From Cedecea neteri (GTDB lineage Bacteria; Pseudomonadota; Gammaproteobacteria; Enterobacterales; Enterobacteriaceae), in the NCBI RefSeq assembly GCF_000757825.1, contig NZ_CP009451.1:496001-560000 (forward strand): a DNA stretch of 64,000 nt. Reading direction: 5' to 3'. The first letter of the stretch is position 1; every line of letters begins with the position of its first letter. A program made the translations under genes and the position numbers. Below are positions 26,246 through 35,458 of this stretch, one piece after another. Under the pieces are notes generated by a model. It was not told the DNA's origin. It saw only the letters and a list, made by a program, of their open reading frames with translations, and did no database searches.

Positions 26246-28134
26246 ATCGCTATCCTGCGGCTTATCTCTACCACCCGATCGCCTGGCAGACGATAATAAT
26301 GCGTCACGTGCGTGGCGTTTCTCACCATAAAGGCAAAGCACTTCCGCTGCCAGCTCGCCATGCCCTGCCCGTCCTCACGGGCAACAATGGTTTCGTGCCC
26401 AAGGTAATACGTTACGTCCTCAACGCTAAAGTCGCAGGCCATTTCCCCTAACCTCGACATCAGCTCCGGAATGTCCGGGCGCTCCATAAAACCGTACTGG
26501 GCGATGCCGCGCCAGTAGCCCGCCGCCTGTTCCACGATTACAAGCCTTTCACCCGCCGGCACGCGCGGCACGTTCATGATTGAAATCGTCAGCGACAGCA
26601 CCTGCTGCTGTAGCGCGTGGTTGCGGGCCACGTGCCAGCGCATCACCGGGGGAATACCGTTACGGGTTTTGGTCAGGAACACCGCCGAGCCCTGCACGCG
26701 CGGCACCTCACGCTCTTTTAGTGCGGCAAAGAACGTGTTCACGTCGATAACTTTTTCGTTCACCGCGTTGGACGCCGCCGCCGCGCCACGGTGCCAGACC
26801 AGCATCGTCGTGCAGACCACCGCCGCCAGCAGCAGCGGAATATAACCGCCTTCCAGGACTTTGATCAGGTTCGCTATCAGGAAGCAGGTATCGACAATTA
26901 AAAAGCCCCCCGCCACCAGCGCGCTGGTCAGCCGCCGCCACTGCCAGATATGGCGCATCGCGACATACAGCAGCCCGGAGGTCATCAGCATGGTGAGGGA
27001 AACGGCAATCCCGTAGGCAGCCGCCAGATTTTCAGAGGACTTAAAGAACACCGTCAGGAACAGCGTAACGCCCATCAACAGCCAGTTGATTGTGCCGATA
27101 TAAATTTGCCCGTAGCTCTCCGCTGCCGTCTGGCGAATACGCAGGCGCGGCAGCCAGCCCAGCTGTATTGCCTGCCGGGTCATCGAAAATGCCCCGGTGA
27201 TAATCGCCTGGCTGGCAATAATCGTGGCCAGCGTGGCCAGAATCACCAGCGGGATCAGCAACACAGGTGGGCAAAGGCGGAAGAAGATATTCTGGGTGAT
27301 ATCGGCCCCGGAAAGGATCAGCGCCGACTGCCCGGCATAGTTGAGCAGCAGGCTCGGAAACACCACGCCGTACCACGCCAGCCAGATAGGCTTTTTGCCA
27401 AAATGCCCCATGTCGGCATACAGCGCCTCCGCCCCGGTAACGCACAGAAACACGCCGCCCAGCACCATAAAGCTGACAAAACCATTGGAGACGAGAAACT
27501 GCAGGCCGTACCACGGATTGATAGCCAGCAGCACGGCAGGATGCTGCGCGATGCCCCAAATCCCCAGCCCGGCGATAGAAATAAACCACAGCGCCATAAT
27601 CGGCCCGAAGACTTTGCCGATCTTCGCCGTCCCGAAAGGCTGTACGGCAAACAGCAGCACCAGAATGGTCACCGCAATCGGCAGCACCCAGGTTTCTGCC
27701 TCCGGCAGGATCATGTTCAGCCCTTCGATTGCGGAGAGCACCGAAATCGCCGGCGTAATCGCCCCGTCGCCATAAATCAGCGCCGCCCCTAACAAAGCCG
27801 CCAACACCACCCAGCGTGAGCCTTTATCTCGAGCCACCAGCAGCGACATCAGCGCCATGATCCCGCCCTCGCCGTGGTTGTCGATGCGCATGGCGAACAT
27901 CGCATACTTCACCGAGGTAATAAGGATAAGCGTCCAGATAATCAGCGACAGCAGCCCCAATATCACCGACGGGGTTGGGTTGTTCCCGGAAAGCAGCAGT
28001 ACCGTTTTCAGGGTATAAAGCGGGCTGGTGCCGATATCGCCGAACACCACGCCGAGCGCGCTCCCGGCGAGAATAAACTGATGCGGCGTTGTCCCGGAGG
28101 CTTCCGCGCCGGCCGTCTGCGGCTGGTTTGTCAT
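26242..28134 (-). CDS. kup: Kup-family potassium transporter
   Basis: A 630-residue KUP/HAK/KT potassium:proton symporter. About 12 membrane segments precede a C-terminal cytoplasmic domain of about 170 residues. Family motifs include ALGVVFGDIGTSPLYTLK, GDGAITPAISVLSAIEG and YADMGHFGKKPI. The start is ATG 28134 (MTNQPQT) with AAAGGA upstream; the frame extends to 28263 without homology. It lies downstream of budC but a hairpin with a T-run separates them. The main enteric kup sits beside the rbs operon, so this may be a second copy; whether it is a paralogue cannot be settled here. Confidence 0.88.
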   Translation of the reverse strand: MTNQPQTAGAEASGTTPHQFILAGSALGVVFGDIGTSPLYTLKTVLLLSGNNPTPSVILGLLSLIIWTLILITSVKYAMFAMRIDNHGEGGIMALMSLLVARDKGSRWVVLAALLGAALIYGDGAITPAISVLSAIEGLNMILPEAETWVLPIAVTILVLLFAVQPFGTAKIGKVFGPIMALWFISIAGLGIWGIAQHPAVLLAINPWYGLQFLVSNGFVSFMVLGGVFLCVTGAEALYADMGHFGKKPIWLAWYGVVFPSLLLNYAGQSALILSGADITQNIFFRLCPPVLLIPLVILATLATIIASQAIITGAFSMTRQAIQLGWLPRLRIRQTAAESYGQIYIGTINWLLMGVTLFLTVFFKSSENLAAAYGIAVSLTMLMTSGLLYVAMRHIWQWRRLTSALVAGGFLIVDTCFLIANLIKVLEGGYIPLLLAAVVCTTMLVWHRGAAAASNAVNEKVIDVNTFFAALKEREVPRVQGSAVFLTKTRNGIPPVMRWHVARNHALQQQVLSLTISIMNVPRVPAGERLVIVEQAAGYWRGIAQYGFMERPDIPELMSRLGEMACDFSVEDVTYYLGHETIVAREDGQGMASWQRKCFAFMVRNATHVTHYYRLPGDRVVEISRRIAI

Positions 28135-28218
28135 GCACAATCCTTTCGGTGATTTTTCTGGCAGTTGCCATGACAAAGTATAGAGGTGGATAAAAAACTT
28201 CAGATAAACAGCGGCAAA

Positions 28219-28249
28219 TAAAAAAGGCCCAACGGTTCCCCGCCAGGCC
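28219..28249 (-). terminator. Terminator after the bud operon
   Basis: On the minus strand GGCCTGGCGG-GGAA-CCGTTGGGCC forms a stem with some G-T pairs, followed by TTTTTT, 29 bases after the budC stop. Confidence 0.7.
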
Positions 28250-28277
28250 AAAAGGTACTCCACATTAAAACTCTTTT

Positions 28278-29063
<786 letters not shown>

Positions 29064-29067
29064 TCAT

Positions 29068-30747
29068 TTAAAGAATTTGGCTGAGATGCAGCTGACTCAT
29101 CAGCAGATGGTTGTCGCTGTAATCAACCGGAATCGCTACCACCGCCGGGCCGTTAACGTCCATTGCGGCGCGTAAAGTCGGCTCCAGCGCCTCGGCGCTT
29201 TCCACCGCAAAGCCTCGTGCGCCAAAGGCGTCCGCGTAAGCTTTGAAATCCACCGGCCCGAAGTTAACGCCCGACAGGCGCTGGTATTTTTTCTCTTCCT
29301 GAATCGCCACCATGTTGTAGGCGTTGTCCACCCAGATGATGTGCAGCACGTTTGCCCCCAGGCGCACCGCCGTTTCAAGCTCCATGCTGGACTGCAGGAA
29401 ACCGCCGTCGCCGGAAACCGAAACCACCTTGCGGCCGGGGTTCACCAGCCAGGCACCGATGGCCCACGGCAGCGCCACGCCCATGGTTTGCTGGCCGTTA
29501 GAAATCATTAACTGACGGGCACGGAAGCTATACAGGTAACGGGCGATCCAGATATGGAAGCTGCCCATGTCGACGGTTAAGGTCACGTCGTCGTTCACGA
29601 TGTCCTGCATCGCACGCACGATACGCAGAGGGTGCAGCGCAAACTGGTTTAGCTGTGCGCCACGGCGGCTCAACAGCTCGCGCTGATGCTGCCTGTCGAC
29701 GAGAATTTCGGACGCCCGCGGGCTAAGAATCAGCGGTTTATCGATGCGAGCGGTGAGTTTGTCCAGCGTGCTGGCAATATCGCCAACCAGCTCAACGTCC
29801 GGCACGTAATTACGTTCTTCATAGGCGGGCAACACGTCGATATGCACCAGCGTGGCATCGCCGGTATTCCACATCGCCGGCTCATATTCTACCGGGCTAT
29901 AGCCGATACAAATCACCAGGTCGGCAAGCTGCAGCAGTCGGTCACCGGCCTGATTGTTAAACAGCCCTACACGCCCGGCGAAGCGAGCAAAGTGCTGCTG
30001 ATTCACCGCGCCAGCGGCCTGGTAGGTGCTGGTCACCGGGATATGGCTTTTTTCCAGCAGATGGAACAGCGCGGCGCTGTTTTCGTCCTGGCTTGCCATC
30101 AGGCCCAGCAGGAAAATCGGGTTTTTAGCGCCAGCGATAAGCTTCGCAACTTCTGCAATGCCGGCATCAGGCGCGGCACCGGCTTTAACTGAGCCGTTAG
30201 CAGGCAGGATATTGCCGGTTGCCGGGCCGTCACTGATGTCCTGCGGCAGGCTGACAAAGGCGCTGCCGGGGCGACCGTGCTCGGCGGCGCGGAAAGCATT
30301 CGACACCACCTCAGCAATCGCATCCGAAGAAGAAACCTCTACCGAGTATTTGGTGACCGGGCTGAACATCGCCACCGTGTCCATGCTTTGATGCACCAGC
30401 TTGGCTTTATCCGAACGTTTGACCGCCCCACCCAGCGCCACAACCGGGTCGCCTTCGCTGTTGGCGGTCGCCATGCCGGTAATCAGGTTTGAACAGCCAG
30501 GGCCGGACGTCACCAGCGCAACGCCCGCTTTTCCGGTGATGCGCCCAACCGCCGCGGCCATAAAGGCGGCGTTGGCCTCATGGCGCACCGGAATAAGCTC
30601 AATCGGCGAATCATTCAGTGAGTCAAAAACCTTATCAATCTTCGCCCCAGGGATCCCAAAGACGTGCTTCACGCCCTGCGCTTCCAGCTGGCCGACCACC
30701 ATGTCTGCGCCATGCGCCCACTGACGCAAAGGTTTTTTATTATTCAT
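29068..30747 (-). CDS. budB: Catabolic acetolactate synthase BudB
   Basis: A 559-residue thiamine-diphosphate enzyme joining two pyruvates to alpha-acetolactate and CO2. The ThDP-activating Glu is at 57 (VRHEANAAF), and the ThDP/Mg motif begins at SGDGGF. It has the length and sequence of Klebsiella BudB. As with this catabolic class, there is no adjacent regulatory small subunit. AAGGAG precedes the ATG, 24 bases after budA. Confidence 0.96.
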   Translation of the reverse strand: MNNKKPLRQWAHGADMVVGQLEAQGVKHVFGIPGAKIDKVFDSLNDSPIELIPVRHEANAAFMAAAVGRITGKAGVALVTSGPGCSNLITGMATANSEGDPVVALGGAVKRSDKAKLVHQSMDTVAMFSPVTKYSVEVSSSDAIAEVVSNAFRAAEHGRPGSAFVSLPQDISDGPATGNILPANGSVKAGAAPDAGIAEVAKLIAGAKNPIFLLGLMASQDENSAALFHLLEKSHIPVTSTYQAAGAVNQQHFARFAGRVGLFNNQAGDRLLQLADLVICIGYSPVEYEPAMWNTGDATLVHIDVLPAYEERNYVPDVELVGDIASTLDKLTARIDKPLILSPRASEILVDRQHQRELLSRRGAQLNQFALHPLRIVRAMQDIVNDDVTLTVDMGSFHIWIARYLYSFRARQLMISNGQQTMGVALPWAIGAWLVNPGRKVVSVSGDGGFLQSSMELETAVRLGANVLHIIWVDNAYNMVAIQEEKKYQRLSGVNFGPVDFKAYADAFGARGFAVESAEALEPTLRAAMDVNGPAVVAIPVDYSDNHLLMSQLHLSQIL

Positions 30748-30771
30748 TGCTCACATCTCCTTCAGGGAACG

Positions 30772-31551
30772 CTAGTTTTCGACCGCACGAATCGCGGCGT
30801 CGAGATTTTCGGGGTGCAGGTTGGCGTTAAGAAACGCCTTGTCTGCGGGGAGGTCGATCATCAGTTTGTGGATCTCGCCGAAGGTCAGCACGCCATGCTC
30901 CAGCTGATAATCGAGCAGGTGTCCGCCGCCCTGGCGGTCATCGGTAATAAAGTGTTCGTGATAGCCCGCGACGTTAATACCCTGCATATGCTGCGGCGTG
31001 CGGAACCCTACCAGGACGCCTTCCCGACCGTTAAAACGGAACACCGGCTGGTCGTCCAGCACGTCCGTCATGGCGCGATAAGGTGGCTTCTGGCGAGGAA
31101 CCGTGCGGGTGTGGGCATGGCGGAAGTGACCGTCGATGCGCAGCGCACAAAACAGGTTATCGGAAGGGATTTTTGCATCGATAATCTCGTGCAGCTTCTG
31201 GCGGCTGGTGGTGCTGTCAATCTGCAGGCGGTGCTGCGGCTTAAACCAGGTCATCACCGCAAACGGCGTTTTCTGCTGCGGGCTGGCCGCCCTGGCGCTG
31301 CCGTCTGAACGTAGCTGGTAAACCTGACTATTAAAGGCGATCATCTCGCCGTCCAGCTCGTTAAACGTCCCCAGGCCAAAGTCACCGCGCTTCAGCAGGT
31401 CGGCCATGGTGGTTTCTCCTTCATAGACGCCGCTCAGCAGAGCGCTCATCAATGAAGTCTGATATATCATATTTTCTTTATTGGCTTTGCCGAAGGTCTC
31501 GACCATTTCCAATAGACTTTCTTCACAGGAACATAGAGTTAGATCGCTCAT
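30772..31551 (-). CDS. budA: Alpha-acetolactate decarboxylase BudA
   Basis: A 259-residue zinc enzyme converting alpha-acetolactate to (R)-acetoin. The zinc ligands are His198, His200 and His211 (YHEHFITDDRQGGGH). It is the first gene of budABC and is divergent from the LysR-type budR across a 107-base region with a CRP-like site. The operon diverts pyruvate to neutral products when the medium becomes acidic. Confidence 0.95.
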   Translation of the reverse strand: MSDLTLCSCEESLLEMVETFGKANKENMIYQTSLMSALLSGVYEGETTMADLLKRGDFGLGTFNELDGEMIAFNSQVYQLRSDGSARAASPQQKTPFAVMTWFKPQHRLQIDSTTSRQKLHEIIDAKIPSDNLFCALRIDGHFRHAHTRTVPRQKPPYRAMTDVLDDQPVFRFNGREGVLVGFRTPQHMQGINVAGYHEHFITDDRQGGGHLLDYQLEHGVLTFGEIHKLMIDLPADKAFLNANLHPENLDAAIRAVEN

Positions 31552-31601
31552 GGCGTCCGCCCTCTCTTGCTAAAGGTTAAGAAACATTAATTAAATGTTG
31601 A

Positions 31602-31617
31602 CGTGATCAAGCTCACA
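31602..31617. promoter_or_regulatory. CRP-like site between budA and budR
   Basis: CGTGA-TCAAGC-TCACA matches the CRP consensus TGTGA-N6-TCACA except for the first base, in the centre of the divergent budA/budR promoter region. Catabolite control of the bud operon or of budR is the inference. Confidence 0.6.
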
Positions 31618-31658
31618 GTTCCAATATAAAAGCCCTTCTGGTTTGAGACGTTTTTGAT

Positions 31659-32537
31659 ATGGAACTTCGCTATCTCCGCTACTTCGTCGCCGTCGCGCAG
31701 ACGCACAACTTCACCCGAGCCGCCGAATTATTGGGTATTTCCCAGCCTCCTCTTAGCCAGCAAATTCAAAGGCTTGAACGTGAAGTAGGCACCCCACTGC
31801 TGCATCGCCTAACGCGCGGCGTGGAGCTGACCGATGCGGGAGAAGCGTTTTACCAGGATGCCTGCCAGATTCTGGCCCACAGCGATGCGGCGCTAGAAAA
31901 AGCGCGCGGTATTGCACGCGGTATTAACGGCAAGCTGTCGCTGGGTATCGCCAGCTCTAACGCTTTTCATCCGAAGATCTTTTCCCTGCTGCGCCAGTTT
32001 CAGGCGCATTACCCTGCCATTGAGCTGCGCCAGCGGGAAACCAATATGGCCGGGTTAATGCAGGAACTGGATGAAGGGTTGCTGGACGTGGCGTTTGTGC
32101 GCCTGCCCTGTGAAAGCAGCAAAAGATTCAATCTCAAGCCGATCGCCGAAGAGCCGATGACGATCGCCCTGCATAAAGATCATCCGCTGTCCGGGGAGAG
32201 CGAACTCGCGCTACAGGCGCTGGTTGATGTTCCACCGATACTTTTCCCTCAGGAAGTCGCCCCGGGGCTTTATGAATTGATGTACAACGCCTGCCTGCGG
32301 GCCGGCATTAACCTGAAGAACGCTCGCCAGGCTTCACAAATCTCCTCCTCTCTGAGCATGGTGGCCGCAGGCTTCGGCTTTGCTTTAGTGCCACAGTCCA
32401 TGACCTGTATCGGCAGCCCGAACGTGACTTTTCATGCGATTCGCGGTGACCAGGTGAAAACGGACGTCGCCCTCGCCTGGCGGCAGTTTGAGCGCTCGCC
32501 GTCGGTGAAACGTTTTATACAGCTGTTCGGCCACTAG
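31659..32537 (+). CDS. budR: LysR-family regulator BudR (activator of budABC)
   Basis: A 292-residue LysR-type regulator: HTH AAELLGISQPPLSQQIQ in the first 60 residues, then an effector domain. It is divergent from budABC, as in Klebsiella and Enterobacter, where BudR/AlsR activates the operon in response to acetate and low pH. Identity is from context and sequence. Confidence 0.9.
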   Translation: MELRYLRYFVAVAQTHNFTRAAELLGISQPPLSQQIQRLEREVGTPLLHRLTRGVELTDAGEAFYQDACQILAHSDAALEKARGIARGINGKLSLGIASSNAFHPKIFSLLRQFQAHYPAIELRQRETNMAGLMQELDEGLLDVAFVRLPCESSKRFNLKPIAEEPMTIALHKDHPLSGESELALQALVDVPPILFPQEVAPGLYELMYNACLRAGINLKNARQASQISSSLSMVAAGFGFALVPQSMTCIGSPNVTFHAIRGDQVKTDVALAWRQFERSPSVKRFIQLFGH

Positions 32538-32875
32538 CGGGTATGACGCTGCTGTTCCTGCCCGCAATGTATGCCATTTGGTTCAAAATTCGCCCATAAA
32601 AGGCCAAAAGCTAACCTATTCCCTCAGCCCGTTGAACCTCTCTGCGGGCCATATTCCAAATCATGAACGGCGCTCATGTTCTAATGAAATTAAATCACTT
32701 TTACTAAAACTGTGACTCAGGCATAAAAGATGCAATATTGTTAACAACACGCAAATTGTTAATGACATGCGATATGAAGATTACTGACAGGTAAAACCAC
32801 AGCTAACCAAAGGTTATCTGTGTGAAATCAAGCAGTAGAACAGGCCAAAAAACAGAATTAAGGTGCCGGATTACC
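32538..32875. promoter_or_regulatory. Control region upstream of mesXD
   Basis: 338 bases without a gene between budR and mesX. An imperfect 17-bp palindrome at 32662-32678 (CATGAACG-G-CGCTCATG, one mismatch) contains TGAA-N5-CTCA, one base from the MetR consensus TGAA-N5-TTCA. Further on, two TTGTTAA elements flank 32745-32770. No MetJ-box series and no S-box riboswitch fold was recognised. MetR control is only an inference. Confidence 0.4.
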
Positions 32876-33853
32876 ATGACTAAAGCGTTTACTTTTACTC
32901 TTAAGAGCATTGTTTTTGATGAGAATTACAACCCATCAGGGAATACGCGCATCACAACCAATTTTGCTAACCTGGCCCGCGGCGAGAAGCGTCAGGAGAA
33001 CCTGCGTAACGCTTTGATCATGATGAATAACCGCTTCAATTCGCTGGCAAGCTGGGAAAACCCAACGTCCGATCGCTACGCCGTTGAACTTGAAATTGTT
33101 TCCGTTGAGCTGGATATCGAAGGCCAGGGTAAAACCTTCCCGGCGATTGAAATCCTTAAAACACATGTTCTGGATAAAAAAACTAATCAGCGCATCGAAG
33201 GTATCGTGGGGAACAACTTCTCTTCCTACGTGCGCGACTACGACTTCAGCGTTCTGCTGCCGGCGTACAACCAGGATCGCGCTGAGTTCAGCATCCCGGA
33301 GAACTACGGCGACCTGCACGGGAACCTGTTCAGACACTTCGTCAGCTCGGACACTTACAAAGAAAACTTCAACAAAGCGCCGGTGATTTGCCTGAGCGTA
33401 TCCAGCAAGAACGTCTACCGTCAGACGGGTAATCGCCACCCGGTGCTCGGCATCGAATACGAGCAGGATGCGTCTTCCCTGACCGATATCTATTTCAACA
33501 AAATGGGGCTGAAGGCTCGCTACTTCATGCCGCCAAACAGCGTGGCGCCTTTCGCGTTCTACCACACGGGCGACCTGGTGAATGATTACTCGAATCTCGA
33601 GCTTATCAGCACCATCAGCACCATGGAGACGTTCCAGAAGATTTATCGCCCTGAGATTTACAACGCGAATTCCCCGGCCGGGCTGTGCTACCAGCCGAGC
33701 CTGAACCACCAGGATCATTCATTTACTCAAATTGTTTACGATCGAGAAGAACGCAGCCGGTTGGCCATCGAACAAGGGAAGTTTACTGAAGAGCACTTCA
33801 TCAAACCGTACCAAACAATTTTAGAGCAGTGGTCTGCTAACTACCCTCTTTGA
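32876..33853 (+). CDS. mesX: MesX (DUF1852), partner of methionine synthase MesD
   Basis: A 325-residue DUF1852 protein with no signal peptide or membrane segment. DUF1852 genes are regularly found next to short MetE-like proteins; comparative and genetic work on folate-independent methionine synthases named them MesX and MesD and found that MesD depends on MesX. MesX is thought to help supply the methyl donor. The start ATG 32876 (MTKAFTFTLKS) has AAGGTG ten bases upstream; the longer frame from 32822 looks non-coding. mesD follows after 25 bases. Confidence 0.85.
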   Translation: MTKAFTFTLKSIVFDENYNPSGNTRITTNFANLARGEKRQENLRNALIMMNNRFNSLASWENPTSDRYAVELEIVSVELDIEGQGKTFPAIEILKTHVLDKKTNQRIEGIVGNNFSSYVRDYDFSVLLPAYNQDRAEFSIPENYGDLHGNLFRHFVSSDTYKENFNKAPVICLSVSSKNVYRQTGNRHPVLGIEYEQDASSLTDIYFNKMGLKARYFMPPNSVAPFAFYHTGDLVNDYSNLELISTISTMETFQKIYRPEIYNANSPAGLCYQPSLNHQDHSFTQIVYDREERSRLAIEQGKFTEEHFIKPYQTILEQWSANYPL

Positions 33854-33878
33854 GACACCAAATACAAGGTCATCCGTC

Positions 33879-34910
33879 ATGAAAAGATTATTGCCTACGT
33901 CCACCGCCGGCAGCCTGCCTAAACCATCCTGGCTGGCTCAGCCTGAAACGCTGTGGTCGCCGTGGAAACTGCAGGATCAGGAATTAATTGAGGGTAAACA
34001 GGACGCCCTGCGCCTGTCGCTGCACGAACAACAGCTGGCCGATATCGATATCGTCAGCGACGGCGAGCAGACTCGTCAGCACTTCGTCACCACCTTCATC
34101 GAGCACCTGGACGGCGTGGATTTTGAGAAGCGCGAAACCGTGCGTATTCGTAACCGCTACGATGCCAGCGTCCCGACCGTTGTCGGCGCCGTGGCTCGCC
34201 AGAAGCCGGTATTTGTGGAAGACGCTAAGTATCTTCGCAAGCTGACCAAACAGCCGATCAAGTGGGCGCTGCCTGGGCCGATGACCATGATCGACACGCT
34301 GTATGACAACCACTACAAAAGCCGTGAAAAGCTGGCCTGGGAATTCGCCAAGATCCTGAACCAGGAGGCGAAAGAGCTGGAAGCCGCCGGGGTGGACATC
34401 ATTCAGTTCGATGAGCCAGCCTTCAACGTGTTCTTCGACGAAGTTAACGAGTGGGGCATTGCCACGCTGGAACGCGCCATCGAAGGTCTGAAGTGCGAAA
34501 CCGCCGTGCACATCTGCTACGGCTACGGCATCAAAGCCAACACCGACTGGAAAAAGACGCTGGGCTCCGAGTGGCGTCAGTACGAAGAGGCGTTTCCAAA
34601 GCTGCAGACTTCGAACATCGATATCATCTCGCTGGAGTGCCACAACTCTCACGTGCCGATGGATCTGCTCGAGCTGATCCGTGGCAAGAAAGTGATGGTT
34701 GGCGCTATCGACGTGGCAAACCACGCCATTGAGACGCCGGAAGAAGTCGCCAACACGCTGCGTAAAGCGCTGCAGTTCGTCGATGCCGAAAATCTCTACC
34801 CTTCCACCAACTGCGGCATGGCTCCGCTGCCGCGTCAGGTAGCCAGAGGCAAACTACACGCGCTAAGCGCAGGGGCCGAGATCGTTCGCAGAGAGATTCT
34901 GGGTAAATAA
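33879..34910 (+). CDS. mesD: Folate-independent core methionine synthase MesD
   Basis: A 343-residue protein matching only the C-terminal catalytic barrel of MetE; the N-terminal half of MetE that helps bind methyltetrahydrofolate is missing. The zinc and homocysteine site is intact: His211, Cys213 (VHICYG), Glu253 (SLECH) and Cys312 (STNCGM). With mesX upstream this fits the MesD family, which makes methionine without folate as methyl donor. A terminator follows. The gene pair is additional to the usual enteric metE and metH, neither of which is in the window. Confidence 0.87.
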   Translation: MKRLLPTSTAGSLPKPSWLAQPETLWSPWKLQDQELIEGKQDALRLSLHEQQLADIDIVSDGEQTRQHFVTTFIEHLDGVDFEKRETVRIRNRYDASVPTVVGAVARQKPVFVEDAKYLRKLTKQPIKWALPGPMTMIDTLYDNHYKSREKLAWEFAKILNQEAKELEAAGVDIIQFDEPAFNVFFDEVNEWGIATLERAIEGLKCETAVHICYGYGIKANTDWKKTLGSEWRQYEEAFPKLQTSNIDIISLECHNSHVPMDLLELIRGKKVMVGAIDVANHAIETPEEVANTLRKALQFVDAENLYPSTNCGMAPLPRQVARGKLHALSAGAEIVRREILGK

Positions 34911-34928
34911 CCGGAAGTTTATGTTGTC

Positions 34929-34961
34929 AGCCTGGCGGTTGAAAAATCGCCAGGCTTTTTT
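34929..34961 (+). terminator. Rho-independent terminator after mesD
   Basis: A 9-bp stem AGCCTGGCG/CGCCAGGCT with a 10-base loop is followed by TTTTT, 19 bases after the mesD stop. Confidence 0.93.
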
Positions 34962-35458
34962 CGCCCTGCCAGCGCCCTATCCCGTCAATGCCCGCCCTGG
35001 CAAGTGATTTAATGCTCCAATACGCAACCCATCAAACTATTCAGACATGTATTATTAATCTGCTAACATGCAGCATTACTTGTATAAATATATTATAAAT
35101 TAGCCGAGCAAATATTTTAAATATGTTGCATTCTATATTCCACGTTTCATCTTTGAGATTTAAAAAACCAGCCCACACCAAAATAAGATAAATATCACTC
35201 TTATTTTGTTCATGTCAGCACAAAAAATCAGCCAAAAATAATTTAACCCTACAAGACTGCCGTCAAGGCCATTAACGCTACAAATCCGCATAAAATAGCC
35301 TCTGTGTTTTATAAGGAATATATTCCCACATCAAAAATAGTGGTTTTGACAAAAAAACAGTACCACTCTAACTTTCTAACTCACTCAGCAATTCTCTCGC
35401 CTTTTAGGTTTGCTCTGCCGGCTATTTAATTAGCTGGCTTTTAATGAGGAGTAGAAAT
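34962..35458. other. AT-rich upstream region of the toxin-like cassette
   Basis: About 500 bases with no supported ORF, much richer in A and T than the genes on either side. It holds a good promoter candidate at 35346-35374 and nothing else recognisable. The base composition suggests that the following cassette was acquired. Confidence 0.6.
35346..35374 (+). promoter_or_regulatory. Sigma-70-like promoter for the aegerolysin-fusion cassette
   Basis: A perfect TTGACA (35346-35351), a 17-base spacer and TAACTT (35369-35374) lie 85 bases before the start of the fusion gene. It is the only strong match in the region. Confidence 0.55.

Noticed and set aside
26950..27792. 280-codon plus-strand ORF opposite kup
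   Set aside because: Antisense shadow of membrane-protein codons; Gln/Arg/His-rich and without homology.
31599..31611. FNR site TTGAC-GTG-ATCAA between budA and budR
   Set aside because: The half-site spacing is one base short of the FNR consensus; the same bases fit a CRP site with correct spacing.
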